Shown in pieces: positions 45,291-53,814 of a stretch of DNA of 64,000 nt. The DNA is from Magnetovibrio sp. PR-2 (GTDB lineage: Bacteria; Pseudomonadota; Alphaproteobacteria; Rhodospirillales; Magnetovibrionaceae), in contig NZ_JBAHUR010000018.1 in the NCBI RefSeq assembly GCF_036689815.1, positions 1 through 64,000 on the forward strand, written 5' to 3'. A program made the translations under genes and the position numbers. How positions within the stretch are numbered: the stretch's first letter is position 1; each line of letters starts with the position of its first letter. A model generated the notes under the pieces. It ran no database searches. It had not been told where the DNA came from and saw nothing but the letters and a program-made list of their open reading frames with translations.

Positions 45291-46919
45291 CTAGACGCTT
45301 GGCAAGCAGACCGTGAAGCAGGCACCCGTAACCGCGTCCGAGCCATCTTTAGCGTTCGCTGCCGAAATGGTGCCGCCGTGGGCTTCGAGGATTTGTTTGG
45401 AAATCGCTAGCCCCAAGCCTGAATGCTGGCCGAAGTCTTCGCTTTCGGGGCGTTCGGTGTAAAAGCGGCTGAAGATGTCGGCTTCCTTGCCGGGCGGGAT
45501 GCCGGGGCCTTGGTCGGTGACGGTGATGGAGATGTGGCCGTTGTCTCGCCCAGCTTTGATGGCGATGGTGCCGCCTTGGGGACTGAACGACACCGCGTTG
45601 GCGATCAAGTTGCGAAACACTTGGACCAAACGGTCTTCTAGGCCGTCGACAATCAGGTCGATTTCGCTTTCAATCGTCAAGTTCGGCGCGCTGTCGTCAG
45701 CCGTGTGGGTGTGGATGTCGGCCAAGGTGGTGAGCAGTTTGCCCATATCCACCGTTTTGGTTTCGGCGCGCGACAGTTCCGCATCCAAACGCGACGCGTC
45801 GGAAATATCGGTGATCAAGCGGTCCAGGCGCTCCACGTCGTCTTGAATGACGTCCATCAGTTTGCGCTGTTGTTCCGGGTCCTTGAGGCGCGCGGCGGTT
45901 TCCACCGCACTTTTGAGACTGGTGAGCGGGTTTTTGATTTCGTGAGACACATCGGCAGCGAACGCTTCGATGGCGTCCATGCGGGTCCAGAGCGCCTCGG
46001 TCATGTCGTTCAAGGCCGACGCCAGCTCGCCGATTTCGTCGTCGCGCCAACGCATGCGCGGGATGGTATGTTGGCGGTGCTGGCCGCCGCGCACCCGGTC
46101 GGCCGCGCGGGCTAGGTTGCGGATGGGGCGCGCGATGGTGCCGCCCAGATATAGCGAGACCAAAACCGTCAGCACTAAAGTGGCTCCGAACATGGCCAAA
46201 ATGTCTTTGCGCACTTCGAACAAGGCGTCGTCGATTTCTTGAGAGCCCTTGGACAACATCAACACACCGAGTGTCTGTTTGTAGCGCGTCACCGGCATGG
46301 CAACCGATAAGATCAACGAGCCGTCCGGCATGGAGCGGCGCGCGACCCAGGTTTCGCCTTGCAGCGCGCCGACGGCTTCGCGGTAATCTTGCACGTGTTG
46401 TTCGACGTTTTCGGCGTAGGGGGGATACTCTTCAATGCCGGGCAACCACATATAAAGGGTGTCCAAGGTGTGAAACACGCGGTTGAGCAGGCTTTCTTTT
46501 TCTTCCTGGCTCATGGGTGGCGGCAGGGCTTGGGTTTTCACTTCGCCGCCAGGTTCTAACAGCATACGCGAATCCGCGACCAAGTCGCCGGTCGCCGTAA
46601 ATAGACGTGCGCGGGTTTCAGCGGTAAAGGCTAAACGGCGCACGATTTGGCTGGCGAGCTCGGGCAGCAGTTGCTGTCCAGCCTCACTCACAGCACTTTC
46701 GCCCAAGGCGACGGAAAAAATTTCCGCGTGCGTGCGCAGCGCCGACAGTTCGGTTTCGATCAGGTTGCGGCGATATTCACCCAAATAAAACAAGCCCGCG
46801 ACTAAGATGGCGGGCGCCAACACGTTCACCGCCAAAATCCGGCGGGTTAGCGGCGAAAACCGCTTGTCCAAAACTGCCGACGGTTCGCTCTTTAACGCAG
46901 AGGGTGGTTGCTCAGTCAT
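45291..46919 (-). CDS. chvG: Envelope-stress sensor kinase ChvG (ExoS-like)
   Basis: A 542-residue kinase of the ChvG/ExoS family. Spans near residues 27-46 and about 245-265 bracket a periplasmic region of about 200 residues; HAMP follows ([17 protein letters not shown]). His326 in [16 protein letters not shown] is phosphorylated; HATPase boxes are [23 protein letters not shown] and [11 protein letters not shown]. In Rhizobiales it responds to acid and envelope signals with ChvI and is inhibited there by ExoR; no exoR is here. ATG 46919 overlaps the chvI stop by eight bases. It lies upstream of hprK, a conserved link between ChvGI and the PTS. Confidence 0.92.
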   Translation of the reverse strand: MTEQPPSALKSEPSAVLDKRFSPLTRRILAVNVLAPAILVAGLFYLGEYRRNLIETELSALRTHAEIFSVALGESAVSEAGQQLLPELASQIVRRLAFTAETRARLFTATGDLVADSRMLLEPGGEVKTQALPPPMSQEEKESLLNRVFHTLDTLYMWLPGIEEYPPYAENVEQHVQDYREAVGALQGETWVARRSMPDGSLILSVAMPVTRYKQTLGVLMLSKGSQEIDDALFEVRKDILAMFGATLVLTVLVSLYLGGTIARPIRNLARAADRVRGGQHRQHTIPRMRWRDDEIGELASALNDMTEALWTRMDAIEAFAADVSHEIKNPLTSLKSAVETAARLKDPEQQRKLMDVIQDDVERLDRLITDISDASRLDAELSRAETKTVDMGKLLTTLADIHTHTADDSAPNLTIESEIDLIVDGLEDRLVQVFRNLIANAVSFSPQGGTIAIKAGRDNGHISITVTDQGPGIPPGKEADIFSRFYTERPESEDFGQHSGLGLAISKQILEAHGGTISAANAKDGSDAVTGACFTVCLPSV

Positions 46920-47595
46920 CCGTGTAGCGATAACCCACCCCGTAAAGTGTTTCAATGGCGGAGAACGTGTCGTCCACTTGGCGGAACTTGCGGCGCAGGC
47001 GCTTGATGTGGCTGTCGATGGTGCGGTCGTCCACATAAATGTGTTCGCCATAGGCCGCATCGATCAGCTGATCGCGGCTTTTGACGTGCCCGGGATTGCG
47101 TGCCAAAGCTTGCAGCAACAAGAACTCCGTCACCGTCAGGTTCACTTGTTTTTCTTGCCACACACACAAATGGCGCGTGCTGTCTAAGGTAAGCTCGCCG
47201 CGCTGCAGGACTTCGGCCTGGATCGGTTGCGGGTCGCGGCGGCGCAGAACGGCGCGGATGCGTTCCAATAGCAAGCGTTGGGAAAACGGCTTTTTAATAT
47301 AGTCGTCCGCACCCATGCGCAGGCCCATGGCTTCGTCCAGCTCGTCGTCTTTGGACGTTAAAAAGATCACCGGCATGTCACTGCGTTTGCGCAGCTCGCC
47401 CAACAGCTCCATCCCGTCCATGCGCGGCATTTTGATGTCCAGCACGGCCAAGTCAGGTGGGTTGCGGGTGATCTCGCGCAGAGCTTCTTGACCGTCTTTA
47501 TAAGAGTTGACGGCGAATCCTTCAGCTTCCAAAGTCATGGAAACAGAAGTGAGAATGTTGCGGTCATCGTCGACCAAGGCAATTGTATGAGTCAT
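46912..47595 (-). CDS. chvI: Response regulator ChvI (OmpR/PhoB family)
   Basis: A 227-residue regulator with a receiver domain ([11 protein letters not shown]; phospho-Asp in [13 protein letters not shown]; Lys in DDYIKKPF) and a winged-helix DNA-binding domain ([30 protein letters not shown]). ATG at 47595. It shares a transcript with chvG. In related bacteria pckA lies next to chvI in the divergent direction; here a PEP carboxykinase gene is about 4.2 kb away, separated by the DUF1538 operon. Confidence 0.95.
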   Translation of the reverse strand: MTHTIALVDDDRNILTSVSMTLEAEGFAVNSYKDGQEALREITRNPPDLAVLDIKMPRMDGMELLGELRKRSDMPVIFLTSKDDELDEAMGLRMGADDYIKKPFSQRLLLERIRAVLRRRDPQPIQAEVLQRGELTLDSTRHLCVWQEKQVNLTVTEFLLLQALARNPGHVKSRDQLIDAAYGEHIYVDDRTIDSHIKRLRRKFRQVDDTFSAIETLYGVGYRYTDD

Positions 47596-47761
47596 AGCGC
47601 GTCCAGAAATGTGTTCTTAAGTTTAAGTTTGCCTGAATTTGGCAAATAATCGCAAGCTTTGGGTTGAACACAATTGACCTTTGCTTTGTGGCAAAATTAT
47701 AGTGTTAACAAGGCACCAAAGCACGGACTTGTCAAAGTCCGCTAGAGAATTGGAGATCTAC

Positions 47762-47932
47762 ATGCATGATCGCTATACCCGTTTTAGTCAGGGTTCGCGT
47801 TCGCGCGTTTCTCAGCGGCAACCGAAATTTGCACGCGCCAAAGTGTCACAAGCGGCTCCAATCGCGCCGGCTCTTCTGTGGGCCGGCATCGGACTACTCC
47901 TCACGACGTTCATGATTTTGCAATTGTTCTGA
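47762..47932 (+). CDS. Small membrane protein, 56 residues
   Basis: Starts at ATG 47762 behind a GGAG. The N-terminal 35 residues are basic and Ser/Arg/Gln-rich (MHDRYTRFSQGSRSRVSQRQ), the last 20 are one hydrophobic span (LLWAGIGLLLTTFMIL). No family recognised. It stands alone upstream of the DUF1538 genes and divergent from chvI. A longer in-frame start at 47681 is less likely. Confidence 0.5.
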   Translation: MHDRYTRFSQGSRSRVSQRQPKFARAKVSQAAPIAPALLWAGIGLLLTTFMILQLF

Positions 47933-47986
47933 GGCCTTAATAGGCTAGACGCGCAAAATGCGCTTGAGGGATTTGGATACCGGGAC

Positions 47987-48730
47987 GTGAACGACTTCAT
48001 AAAAATGATCAGCAGCTTAGGCCGTCTGCTTGTTGACGCGGCCCGGGACTTGTTGCCGATCGTCGTGGTCATCGCGTTTTTCCAAGCCGTCGTTATTCGC
48101 CAACCGTTCCCCAACTTGGGCGAAATCTTGATCGGCACGGCGCTGGTGATCTTTGGCTTGGCCTTTTTTATTCGCGGCCTGGAAATGGGCCTGTTCCCGC
48201 TGGGCGAATCCATGGCTCAGGCGTTTGCCAAAAAGGGCTCGGTCATGTGGTTGTTGGGCTTTGCCTTTGCCTTGGGGTTTGGCACCACGGTGGCCGAACC
48301 GGCCTTGATTGCGGTTGCCGCCGAAGCGGCCAAAACAGTGGCCGAAGGCGGCCTGATTTCCACAGACACCGCCGAGTTGGAAGCGTACGCCGATGGGTTG
48401 CGCATGACGGTGGCGCTGTCGGTCGGTATCGCCATTGTCATCGGTGTGTTACGCATTCTCAAAGGCTGGCCCATTCAATATGTGATCATCGCCGGTTATC
48501 TCGGCGTGGTGGTCTTGACCTTTTTTGCCCCGCCCGAAATCGTCGGCATCGCTTATGACAGCGGCGGTGTGACGACGTCCACGATTACGGTACCGCTGGT
48601 GACTGCCTTAGGTGTGGGCTTGGCGACGTCGATCCGCGGACGCAACCCCATGGTGGACGGTTTTGGTCTGATTGCCTTTGCCAGTTTGACGCCGATGATG
48701 TTTGTGATGATTTACGGGATGGTGTTCTAA
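47987..48730 (+). CDS. DUF1538 multi-span membrane protein (1)
   Basis: A 247-residue inner-membrane protein with about six spans and the DUF1538 signatures [27 protein letters not shown] and [15 protein letters not shown]. Start is GTG 47987. It is one base pair of the pattern found twice in succession, here as two separate genes: the second ends in the same motif order. DUF1538 proteins are predicted membrane transporters or channels of unknown substrate. It is the first gene of an operon with a PII-like and a CBS protein, suggesting nucleotide-controlled transport. Confidence 0.85.
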   Translation: MNDFIKMISSLGRLLVDAARDLLPIVVVIAFFQAVVIRQPFPNLGEILIGTALVIFGLAFFIRGLEMGLFPLGESMAQAFAKKGSVMWLLGFAFALGFGTTVAEPALIAVAAEAAKTVAEGGLISTDTAELEAYADGLRMTVALSVGIAIVIGVLRILKGWPIQYVIIAGYLGVVVLTFFAPPEIVGIAYDSGGVTTSTITVPLVTALGVGLATSIRGRNPMVDGFGLIAFASLTPMMFVMIYGMVF

Positions 48731-48731
48731 G

Positions 48732-49544
48732 ATGATGGATCTCGTAACACATATTCTTTCCACGGCTTGGGCGACGGTGTTCGACGTTTTGCCCATCGCC
48801 GCGATTTTGCTTTTTTTCCAAGTGGGCGCTTTGCGCAAAATGCCGCCCAACCCCAAACGCATTGCGGTGGGCTTTTTGTATGTGTTGGTTGGCTTGACGT
48901 TGTTCTTAGTCGGCTTGGAATTGGCGCTGTTCCCGCTGGGTGAAACCATGGCGCGCCAGCTCACCGCCCCGGAATTTTTGGGTGGCGATGCGCTGCTGGG
49001 TAAAGTGAACTGGAAAGATTATCTCTGGGTTTATGCTTTTGCAGCGGCCATTGGCTTCGCCACCACGGCGGCCGAGCCGTCGCTGATTGCGGTGGCGATT
49101 AAGGCCGAACAAATTTCAGGTGGCGCCATCAACGCCTTTGGCCTGCGCATGGCGGTGGCCATCGGTGTTGCCGTCGGGGTGTCGTTGGGGGCGTACCGCA
49201 TCGTGTCGGGCACGCCATTGCATTGGTACATCATCGCGGGCTACGTGGTGGTGATTGTGCAAACCTTGTGGGCTTCAAAATTCATTATTGCGCTGGCCTA
49301 TGACAGTGGTGGCGTGACCACATCAACGGTGACCGTTCCGGTGGTGACCGCACTGGGCTTAGGACTTGCGTCCACCATTCCGGGCCGAAGCCCATTGTTG
49401 GACGGATTTGGATTGATCGCGTTTGCCAGCTTGTTCCCCATTATGGCGGTGCTGGCTTATGCAAACATTGCTTCTTTCTTGCAACGGCGAAATCAAAGCA
49501 AGGAAGACGAAGAGACTGAGGGGGAAAAGGAGACCAGCCTATGA
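48732..49544 (+). CDS. DUF1538 multi-span membrane protein (2)
   Basis: A 270-residue paralogue of the preceding protein, one base after its stop. It repeats the same motifs ([42 protein letters not shown]), so the two probably form a heterodimer, equivalent to the single fused DUF1538 protein of other bacteria. A charged C-terminal tail (NQSKEDEETEGEKE) is specific to this copy. Its stop overlaps the PII-like gene start (ATGA). Confidence 0.85.
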   Translation: MMDLVTHILSTAWATVFDVLPIAAILLFFQVGALRKMPPNPKRIAVGFLYVLVGLTLFLVGLELALFPLGETMARQLTAPEFLGGDALLGKVNWKDYLWVYAFAAAIGFATTAAEPSLIAVAIKAEQISGGAINAFGLRMAVAIGVAVGVSLGAYRIVSGTPLHWYIIAGYVVVIVQTLWASKFIIALAYDSGGVTTSTVTVPVVTALGLGLASTIPGRSPLLDGFGLIAFASLFPIMAVLAYANIASFLQRRNQSKEDEETEGEKETSL

Positions 49545-49891
49545 ACCTCAAAATGATTATGGCGCTCGTCAAAGACGAGATCACGCAAACCGTCATCGAT
49601 GCCGCGCGTGAAAAAGGGGCAACGGGGGCGACGATTATCACCAGCGCCCAGGGTGAAGGCCTAAAAAAGGAAAAAACCTTTCTTGGGTTGGATTTGGCCG
49701 CGCAGCGCGACATCGTGCTGTTCATGGTGGCCGCGCCAAAGGCCCGTGAAATTCTTGAAGAGATTGCCCGCGCCGGGAAATTCGACGAAGACCCCGGTTC
49801 CGGGATCGCTTGCCAGATTGCGTTGGAGGATGCCGTCGGCATTACCAGCCAATTGCAAACTTTGAAAGATGAAGTGGAAGAAGAGCTATGA
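49541..49891 (+). CDS. PII-like nitrogen-regulatory-family protein
   Basis: A 116-residue PII-superfamily protein: MNLKMIMALVKDE strand, AREKGATGATIITSAQGEG, and a C-terminal DEDPGSGIACQIALEDAVG loop. The conserved Tyr uridylylation loop and TRGxGxQ of true GlnB/GlnK are absent, so it is a PII-like rather than a classical nitrogen protein. Overlapping starts and stops with a transporter-like DUF1538 gene and a CBS gene make it a likely allosteric regulator of the membrane proteins, as seen for other PII-like proteins near transporters. The ligand is unknown. Confidence 0.75.
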   Translation: MNLKMIMALVKDEITQTVIDAAREKGATGATIITSAQGEGLKKEKTFLGLDLAAQRDIVLFMVAAPKAREILEEIARAGKFDEDPGSGIACQIALEDAVGITSQLQTLKDEVEEEL

Positions 49892-50286
49892 GCGAGCAAA
49901 GCTATGTCAAAGTTGAGGACATCATGTCCACGAACATTGAAACCATCGATGCCATGGCGACGGTCCATGACGCCGTGACCAAAATGCGCGACGCAGGTGT
50001 CAGCTCTTTGGTGGCCGACCGCCGCGATCAAACCGATGAATACGGATTGGTGGTGGTGTCTGACATTGCAAAACAGGTGGTCTCAAAAAATCGTGCGCCG
50101 GAACGCGTCAACGTCTACGAAATCATGTCCAAGCCGGTGTTGACTGTGCCCAAAGACATGAACATCCGCTATGCGGTGCGTCTTCTCACCCAGTTTGGTC
50201 TGTCGCGCGGCATTGTGGTTGACGAGCATCGCGCCCCGGTGGGAATCGTGACGTTGCGCGATTTGGTGCTGCGTCATATCGACTAA
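49888..50286 (+). CDS. CBS-domain pair protein
   Basis: A 132-residue protein formed by two CBS motifs (VEDIMSTNIETIDAMATVHD; VYEIMSKPVLTVPKDMNIRY), each followed by the helix-strand that binds adenine nucleotides, ending GIVTLRDLVLRHI. Free-standing Bateman modules usually sense ATP/AMP or other nucleotides. It overlaps the PII-like gene by four bases (ATGA), placing it in the DUF1538 operon. Six bases separate it from the HugZ-like gene. Confidence 0.88.
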   Translation: MSEQSYVKVEDIMSTNIETIDAMATVHDAVTKMRDAGVSSLVADRRDQTDEYGLVVVSDIAKQVVSKNRAPERVNVYEIMSKPVLTVPKDMNIRYAVRLLTQFGLSRGIVVDEHRAPVGIVTLRDLVLRHID

Positions 50287-50291
50287 AACAG

Positions 50292-51026
50292 ATGAAGCGT
50301 CCTCATCTTAAACCGGACGAAGCTGCGCGCTTGGCCCGCCTGATCGCGCGCCGGACGGACAAGGGCGCGCTGGCCACCAGCCGCCGCGCCGCCCGGCCTA
50401 GCCAAAAAGGCCACCCCTATGTCTCTAAAGTGGGCGTGGCGTGGGACTTGGACGGCTCGCCCTTATTTTTGTTTTCCACATTGGCCGCGCACACCCAAGA
50501 CCTATTGGCCGACGGGCGCGCGTCATTGTTATTGGAAGCGCCCACCACCAAAGACAACCCGTTGGAAGGTGCGCGCACGACGTTGGTGGGCAAGGTTCGC
50601 CAGCTGGCAGGGGCTGACACACAGGCCGCGCGCGCACGTTATCTCAACACGCACCCGGCAGCGGCCATGTATGCAGACTTCGGCGACTTTGCCTTGTGGC
50701 GCATGGACATTGAAAAAGTGCACTACGTCGGCGGCTTCGGTGCTGCAAAGTGGACCAAGGCCCAAGACTTCGTTACCCCGCCTCTGGACTTGGGCGAAAA
50801 AGCAAACCGGATTGTGGACAGCTATGCAGAAGATGCACGGTGCGTCTTTACCCACGTGCATGCACGTTCGGCCCGTGGCTGGAAGCTGGTGGAGATCGAT
50901 CCGGACGGTCTGGTTTTTCAAGGACCGAAAAAGAAATCTGAACGCGTCGATTTCGCGTCCCCGGCGACGGATGCCAAATCCTGGCGCACGCGGTTGCGCG
51001 CTTTGGTGAAAAAGGCCAAGGCTTAA
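50292..51026 (+). CDS. HugZ-like haem-related/pyridoxamine phosphate oxidase-fold protein
   Basis: A 244-residue protein with a split-barrel flavin-binding fold (TSRRAARPSQKGHPYVSKVG, then LFLFSTLAAHTQDL) and a C-terminal DUF2470 domain (ANRIVDSYAEDARCVFTHVH; GWKLVEIDPDGLVFQGP). This arrangement is that of HugZ and related proteins, which bind haem or FMN; some degrade haem. Which activity applies cannot be read from the sequence. The gene follows the CBS gene by five bases and may share its transcript by chance. Confidence 0.8.
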   Translation: MKRPHLKPDEAARLARLIARRTDKGALATSRRAARPSQKGHPYVSKVGVAWDLDGSPLFLFSTLAAHTQDLLADGRASLLLEAPTTKDNPLEGARTTLVGKVRQLAGADTQAARARYLNTHPAAAMYADFGDFALWRMDIEKVHYVGGFGAAKWTKAQDFVTPPLDLGEKANRIVDSYAEDARCVFTHVHARSARGWKLVEIDPDGLVFQGPKKKSERVDFASPATDAKSWRTRLRALVKKAKA

Positions 51027-51198
51027 CGCGGAATTTAGAGTCTTTCTACCTAAAATTTGAATATAAACCTGTCATCGGGGACGTTTTAACCCTACCCGGA
51101 TATGCGTTTTTTTGGTTGAATGAGAAAATCAACCGGACGCAGATTCGGACGTTTTTAGACACGTATTGTTTAACCATTGACCGTCTCTTGGGTGCCTT

Positions 51199-51591
51199 AT
51201 GGCTTTTGCTACCGTTCTCGCCGTAATCGCTTTTTTTGTCGCCATGGTTGCCCTGTGGCTGACCAGTGACATTGTCAAAAAAGTGCAATCGCAAAACGAT
51301 CAGTTCATTCGCTCCCAGGTCACGGGTCTGCGTGAACAGCTGCGTGAGCTTGATGCTGTGGTGAGCAAAACCTATCGCGCTTCGCAACGCCAAGATAACG
51401 TCCAAGCGGGACTGGAACAGCGTCTCAACGACCACACCAAGGTGATGGGGGCGATGAAAGCCCAAATCTCCACGCTGACGACCCAATTGGACGATTTGGA
51501 TCGCTCGGTCCCGTCGCGCTATCGCGTGCGCATCGCTAAATCGGATGCTAAAGAGACCGACAAGTCCGCGTCCAAACCGTCCATACAATAG
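51199..51591 (+). CDS. Membrane-anchored coiled-coil protein, 130 residues
   Basis: An N-terminal span (FATVLAVIAFFVAMVALWL) then a coiled coil of about 65 residues (QSQNDQFIRSQVTGLREQLR; AGLEQRLNDHTKVMGAMKAQ) and a basic, Ser/Lys-rich tail. I do not recognise a family. The orientation and length resemble small periplasmic or cytosolic tether proteins. The 172 bases before it and the 230 bases after it hold no visible gene. Confidence 0.6.
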   Translation: MAFATVLAVIAFFVAMVALWLTSDIVKKVQSQNDQFIRSQVTGLREQLRELDAVVSKTYRASQRQDNVQAGLEQRLNDHTKVMGAMKAQISTLTTQLDDLDRSVPSRYRVRIAKSDAKETDKSASKPSIQ

Positions 51592-51821
51592 TACGTCACG
51601 GATGAACTCTGGGACGAATCCTGTCGTCCCATAGTCCGTTTGAGCAGTTTTTTTACGGTTTTGTTTCGGAACCTGTGGGGAACTTTCGCTAATCGCTTGA
51701 TAAGCACTTGGAGTCAAAGGGCTTTTCGCACCCGCACAAAAAATTTGACGCAGCCGCTTCGTTGGCTAGTCTAGACGCCCCTCAACGAGGTAACAGTTCA
51801 CGTTTAGAAGGACCTCCCACC

Positions 51822-53651
51822 ATGCTCAACACTGCGGAAGCGCCCACCGCAAATGCGAAACTCAAGGCCTGGGTCGAAGAGATCGCAGCCTTAACCAAAC
51901 CAGCAGCCATTCACTGGTGCGACGGTTCTCAAGAAGAGTACGACCGCCTGTGCGCAGAGATGGTGGACGCGGGTACGCTGAAGAAGCTGAACGACGAAAA
52001 ACGTCCCAACAGCTATCTCGCGTGTTCAGACCCCTCCGACGTTGCGCGCGTCGAAGACCGCACGTTTATCTGTTCTGAAAAAGAAGAGGACGCCGGCCCC
52101 ACCAACAACTGGATGGCCCCTGCGGACATGCGCGAAAAGCTCAACGGCTTTTTCGACGGCTGTATGGCCGGTCGCACCATGTATGTGGTTCCGTTTTCCA
52201 TGGGCCCGCTGGGTTCGCCCATCGCGCACATCGGCGTGCAGTTGACCGACAGCGCCTACGCGGCTGTGAACATGCGCATTATGACGCGCATGGGCTCCAA
52301 AGTTTTGGACGTGTTGGGCGCAGACGGCGAATTCGTTCCTTGCGTGCACTCTGTTGGCGCGCCGTTGGCTGAAGGTCAAGACGACGTGCAGTGGCCGTGC
52401 AACGCGGAAAAATACATCGTTCACTATCCCGAAACTCGTGAAATCTGGTCCTTTGGCTCGGGTTACGGCGGCAACGCCCTGTTGGGCAAAAAATGTTTTG
52501 CGCTGCGCATTGCTTCTGCCATGGCACGCGACGAAGGCTGGTTGGCTGAGCACATGCTGATCGTCGGTCTGGAAAGCCCCGAAGGTGAAAAAACCTACGT
52601 TGCGGCGGCGTTCCCGTCTGCGTGTGGCAAAACCAACCTGGCCATGTTGATCCCGCCCGCAGGGTTCGAAGGCTGGAAAGTCTGGACCGTGGGTGATGAT
52701 ATCGCCTGGATCAAACCGGGTGACGATGGGCGCTTGTACGCCATCAACCCCGAATACGGCTACTTCGGTGTGGCCCCGGGTACGTCCATGAAATCCAACC
52801 CGTCGGCGATGAACTCGCTGACCGAAAACTGCATCTACACCAACGTCGCCGAAACCGACGATGGCGATGTGTGGTGGGAAGACATGTCCGACGCGCCGGC
52901 CCATGCCATCGACTGGAAAGGCAATGACTGGACGCCCGACAGTGAAACGCCCGCGTCGCATCCGAACGCGCGCTTCACCGCACCGGCCGGCCAATGCCCG
53001 TCCATCGACCCGGCTTGGGAAGACCCCAAAGGTGTTCCCATCTCCGCGTTCATCTTTGGCGGTCGTTTGTCCAAAACTTTCCCGCTGGCATACCAAGCGT
53101 TCGATTGGAACCACGGTGTGTACATGGCCGCGACCATGGGCTCCGAAGCCACCGCTGCTGCGGTCGGCCAAGCGTCTATTCGCCGTGACCCGTTCGCCAT
53201 GTTGCCGTTTTGCGGCTACAACATGGGTGATTACTGGCAACACTGGGTGGACTTCGGCACGAAGATCTCCAACCCGCCGGCCATCTTCCGCGTGAACTGG
53301 TTCCGCAAAGATGAAAACGGCAAGTTTATGTGGCCGGGCTTCGGTCAAAATATGCGCGTGCTCAAATGGATTGTGGATCGTGTGAACGGCAAAGCCGAAG
53401 GCGCGGTCGAAAGCCCGCTGGGTCTAATGCCGCAACACGACGACATCACCTGGGACGGCTTGGACTTCACCAAGGACACGTTCGAACACCTGATGGAAGT
53501 CGACAAAGCGGGCGCCATGGCGGACGCCCAAGACCAAGTCAACTTGTTCGACAAGTTCGGCGACAAGCTTCCCAAAGAAATGGAAGCCCAACGCCAAGCG
53601 CAAATCGGTCGTTTGAACGACGCACCTGATGTTTGGAAAATGCCGGGATAA
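51822..53651 (+). CDS. pckG: Phosphoenolpyruvate carboxykinase (GTP)
   Basis: A 609-residue GTP-type PEP carboxykinase, which makes PEP from oxaloacetate for gluconeogenesis. The nucleotide loop is [15 protein letters not shown] (about residues 261-275), with [10 protein letters not shown] for the metal, [14 protein letters not shown] and [15 protein letters not shown]; these are the GTP family signatures, not those of the ATP enzyme (about 530 residues). The start is ATG 51822 with AAGGA at 51808-51812; an in-frame extension to 51708 would add a leader rich in Ser. A strong terminator follows. Many alphaproteobacteria instead keep an ATP-type pckA near chvI. Confidence 0.94.
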   Translation: MLNTAEAPTANAKLKAWVEEIAALTKPAAIHWCDGSQEEYDRLCAEMVDAGTLKKLNDEKRPNSYLACSDPSDVARVEDRTFICSEKEEDAGPTNNWMAPADMREKLNGFFDGCMAGRTMYVVPFSMGPLGSPIAHIGVQLTDSAYAAVNMRIMTRMGSKVLDVLGADGEFVPCVHSVGAPLAEGQDDVQWPCNAEKYIVHYPETREIWSFGSGYGGNALLGKKCFALRIASAMARDEGWLAEHMLIVGLESPEGEKTYVAAAFPSACGKTNLAMLIPPAGFEGWKVWTVGDDIAWIKPGDDGRLYAINPEYGYFGVAPGTSMKSNPSAMNSLTENCIYTNVAETDDGDVWWEDMSDAPAHAIDWKGNDWTPDSETPASHPNARFTAPAGQCPSIDPAWEDPKGVPISAFIFGGRLSKTFPLAYQAFDWNHGVYMAATMGSEATAAAVGQASIRRDPFAMLPFCGYNMGDYWQHWVDFGTKISNPPAIFRVNWFRKDENGKFMWPGFGQNMRVLKWIVDRVNGKAEGAVESPLGLMPQHDDITWDGLDFTKDTFEHLMEVDKAGAMADAQDQVNLFDKFGDKLPKEMEAQRQAQIGRLNDAPDVWKMPG

Positions 53652-53666
53652 GCTCAGCACTTTCGC

Positions 53667-53714
53667 GCAAACAAAAACCGCCGCCCGGGAAACGGGGCGG
53701 CGGTTTTTGTTTGC
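53667..53714. terminator. Intrinsic terminator after pckG
   Basis: CAAACAAAAACCGCCGCCC and GGGCGGCGGTTTTTGTTTG form a long perfect stem around GGAAACG, with flanking A- and T-runs. Confidence 0.9.
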
Positions 53715-53814
53715 GTATGCAGAAAATACTATGAAACCTATGATCCCATGCATACATTCTATAGGATTAGGGATCACACCGGACGCTTGATTTCCCCCCC
53801 CTGGACCAACCATC

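Noticed and set aside
52026-53348. A 440-codon frame antisense to pckG
   Set aside because: Shadow of pckG; arginine- and histidine-rich and without motifs.
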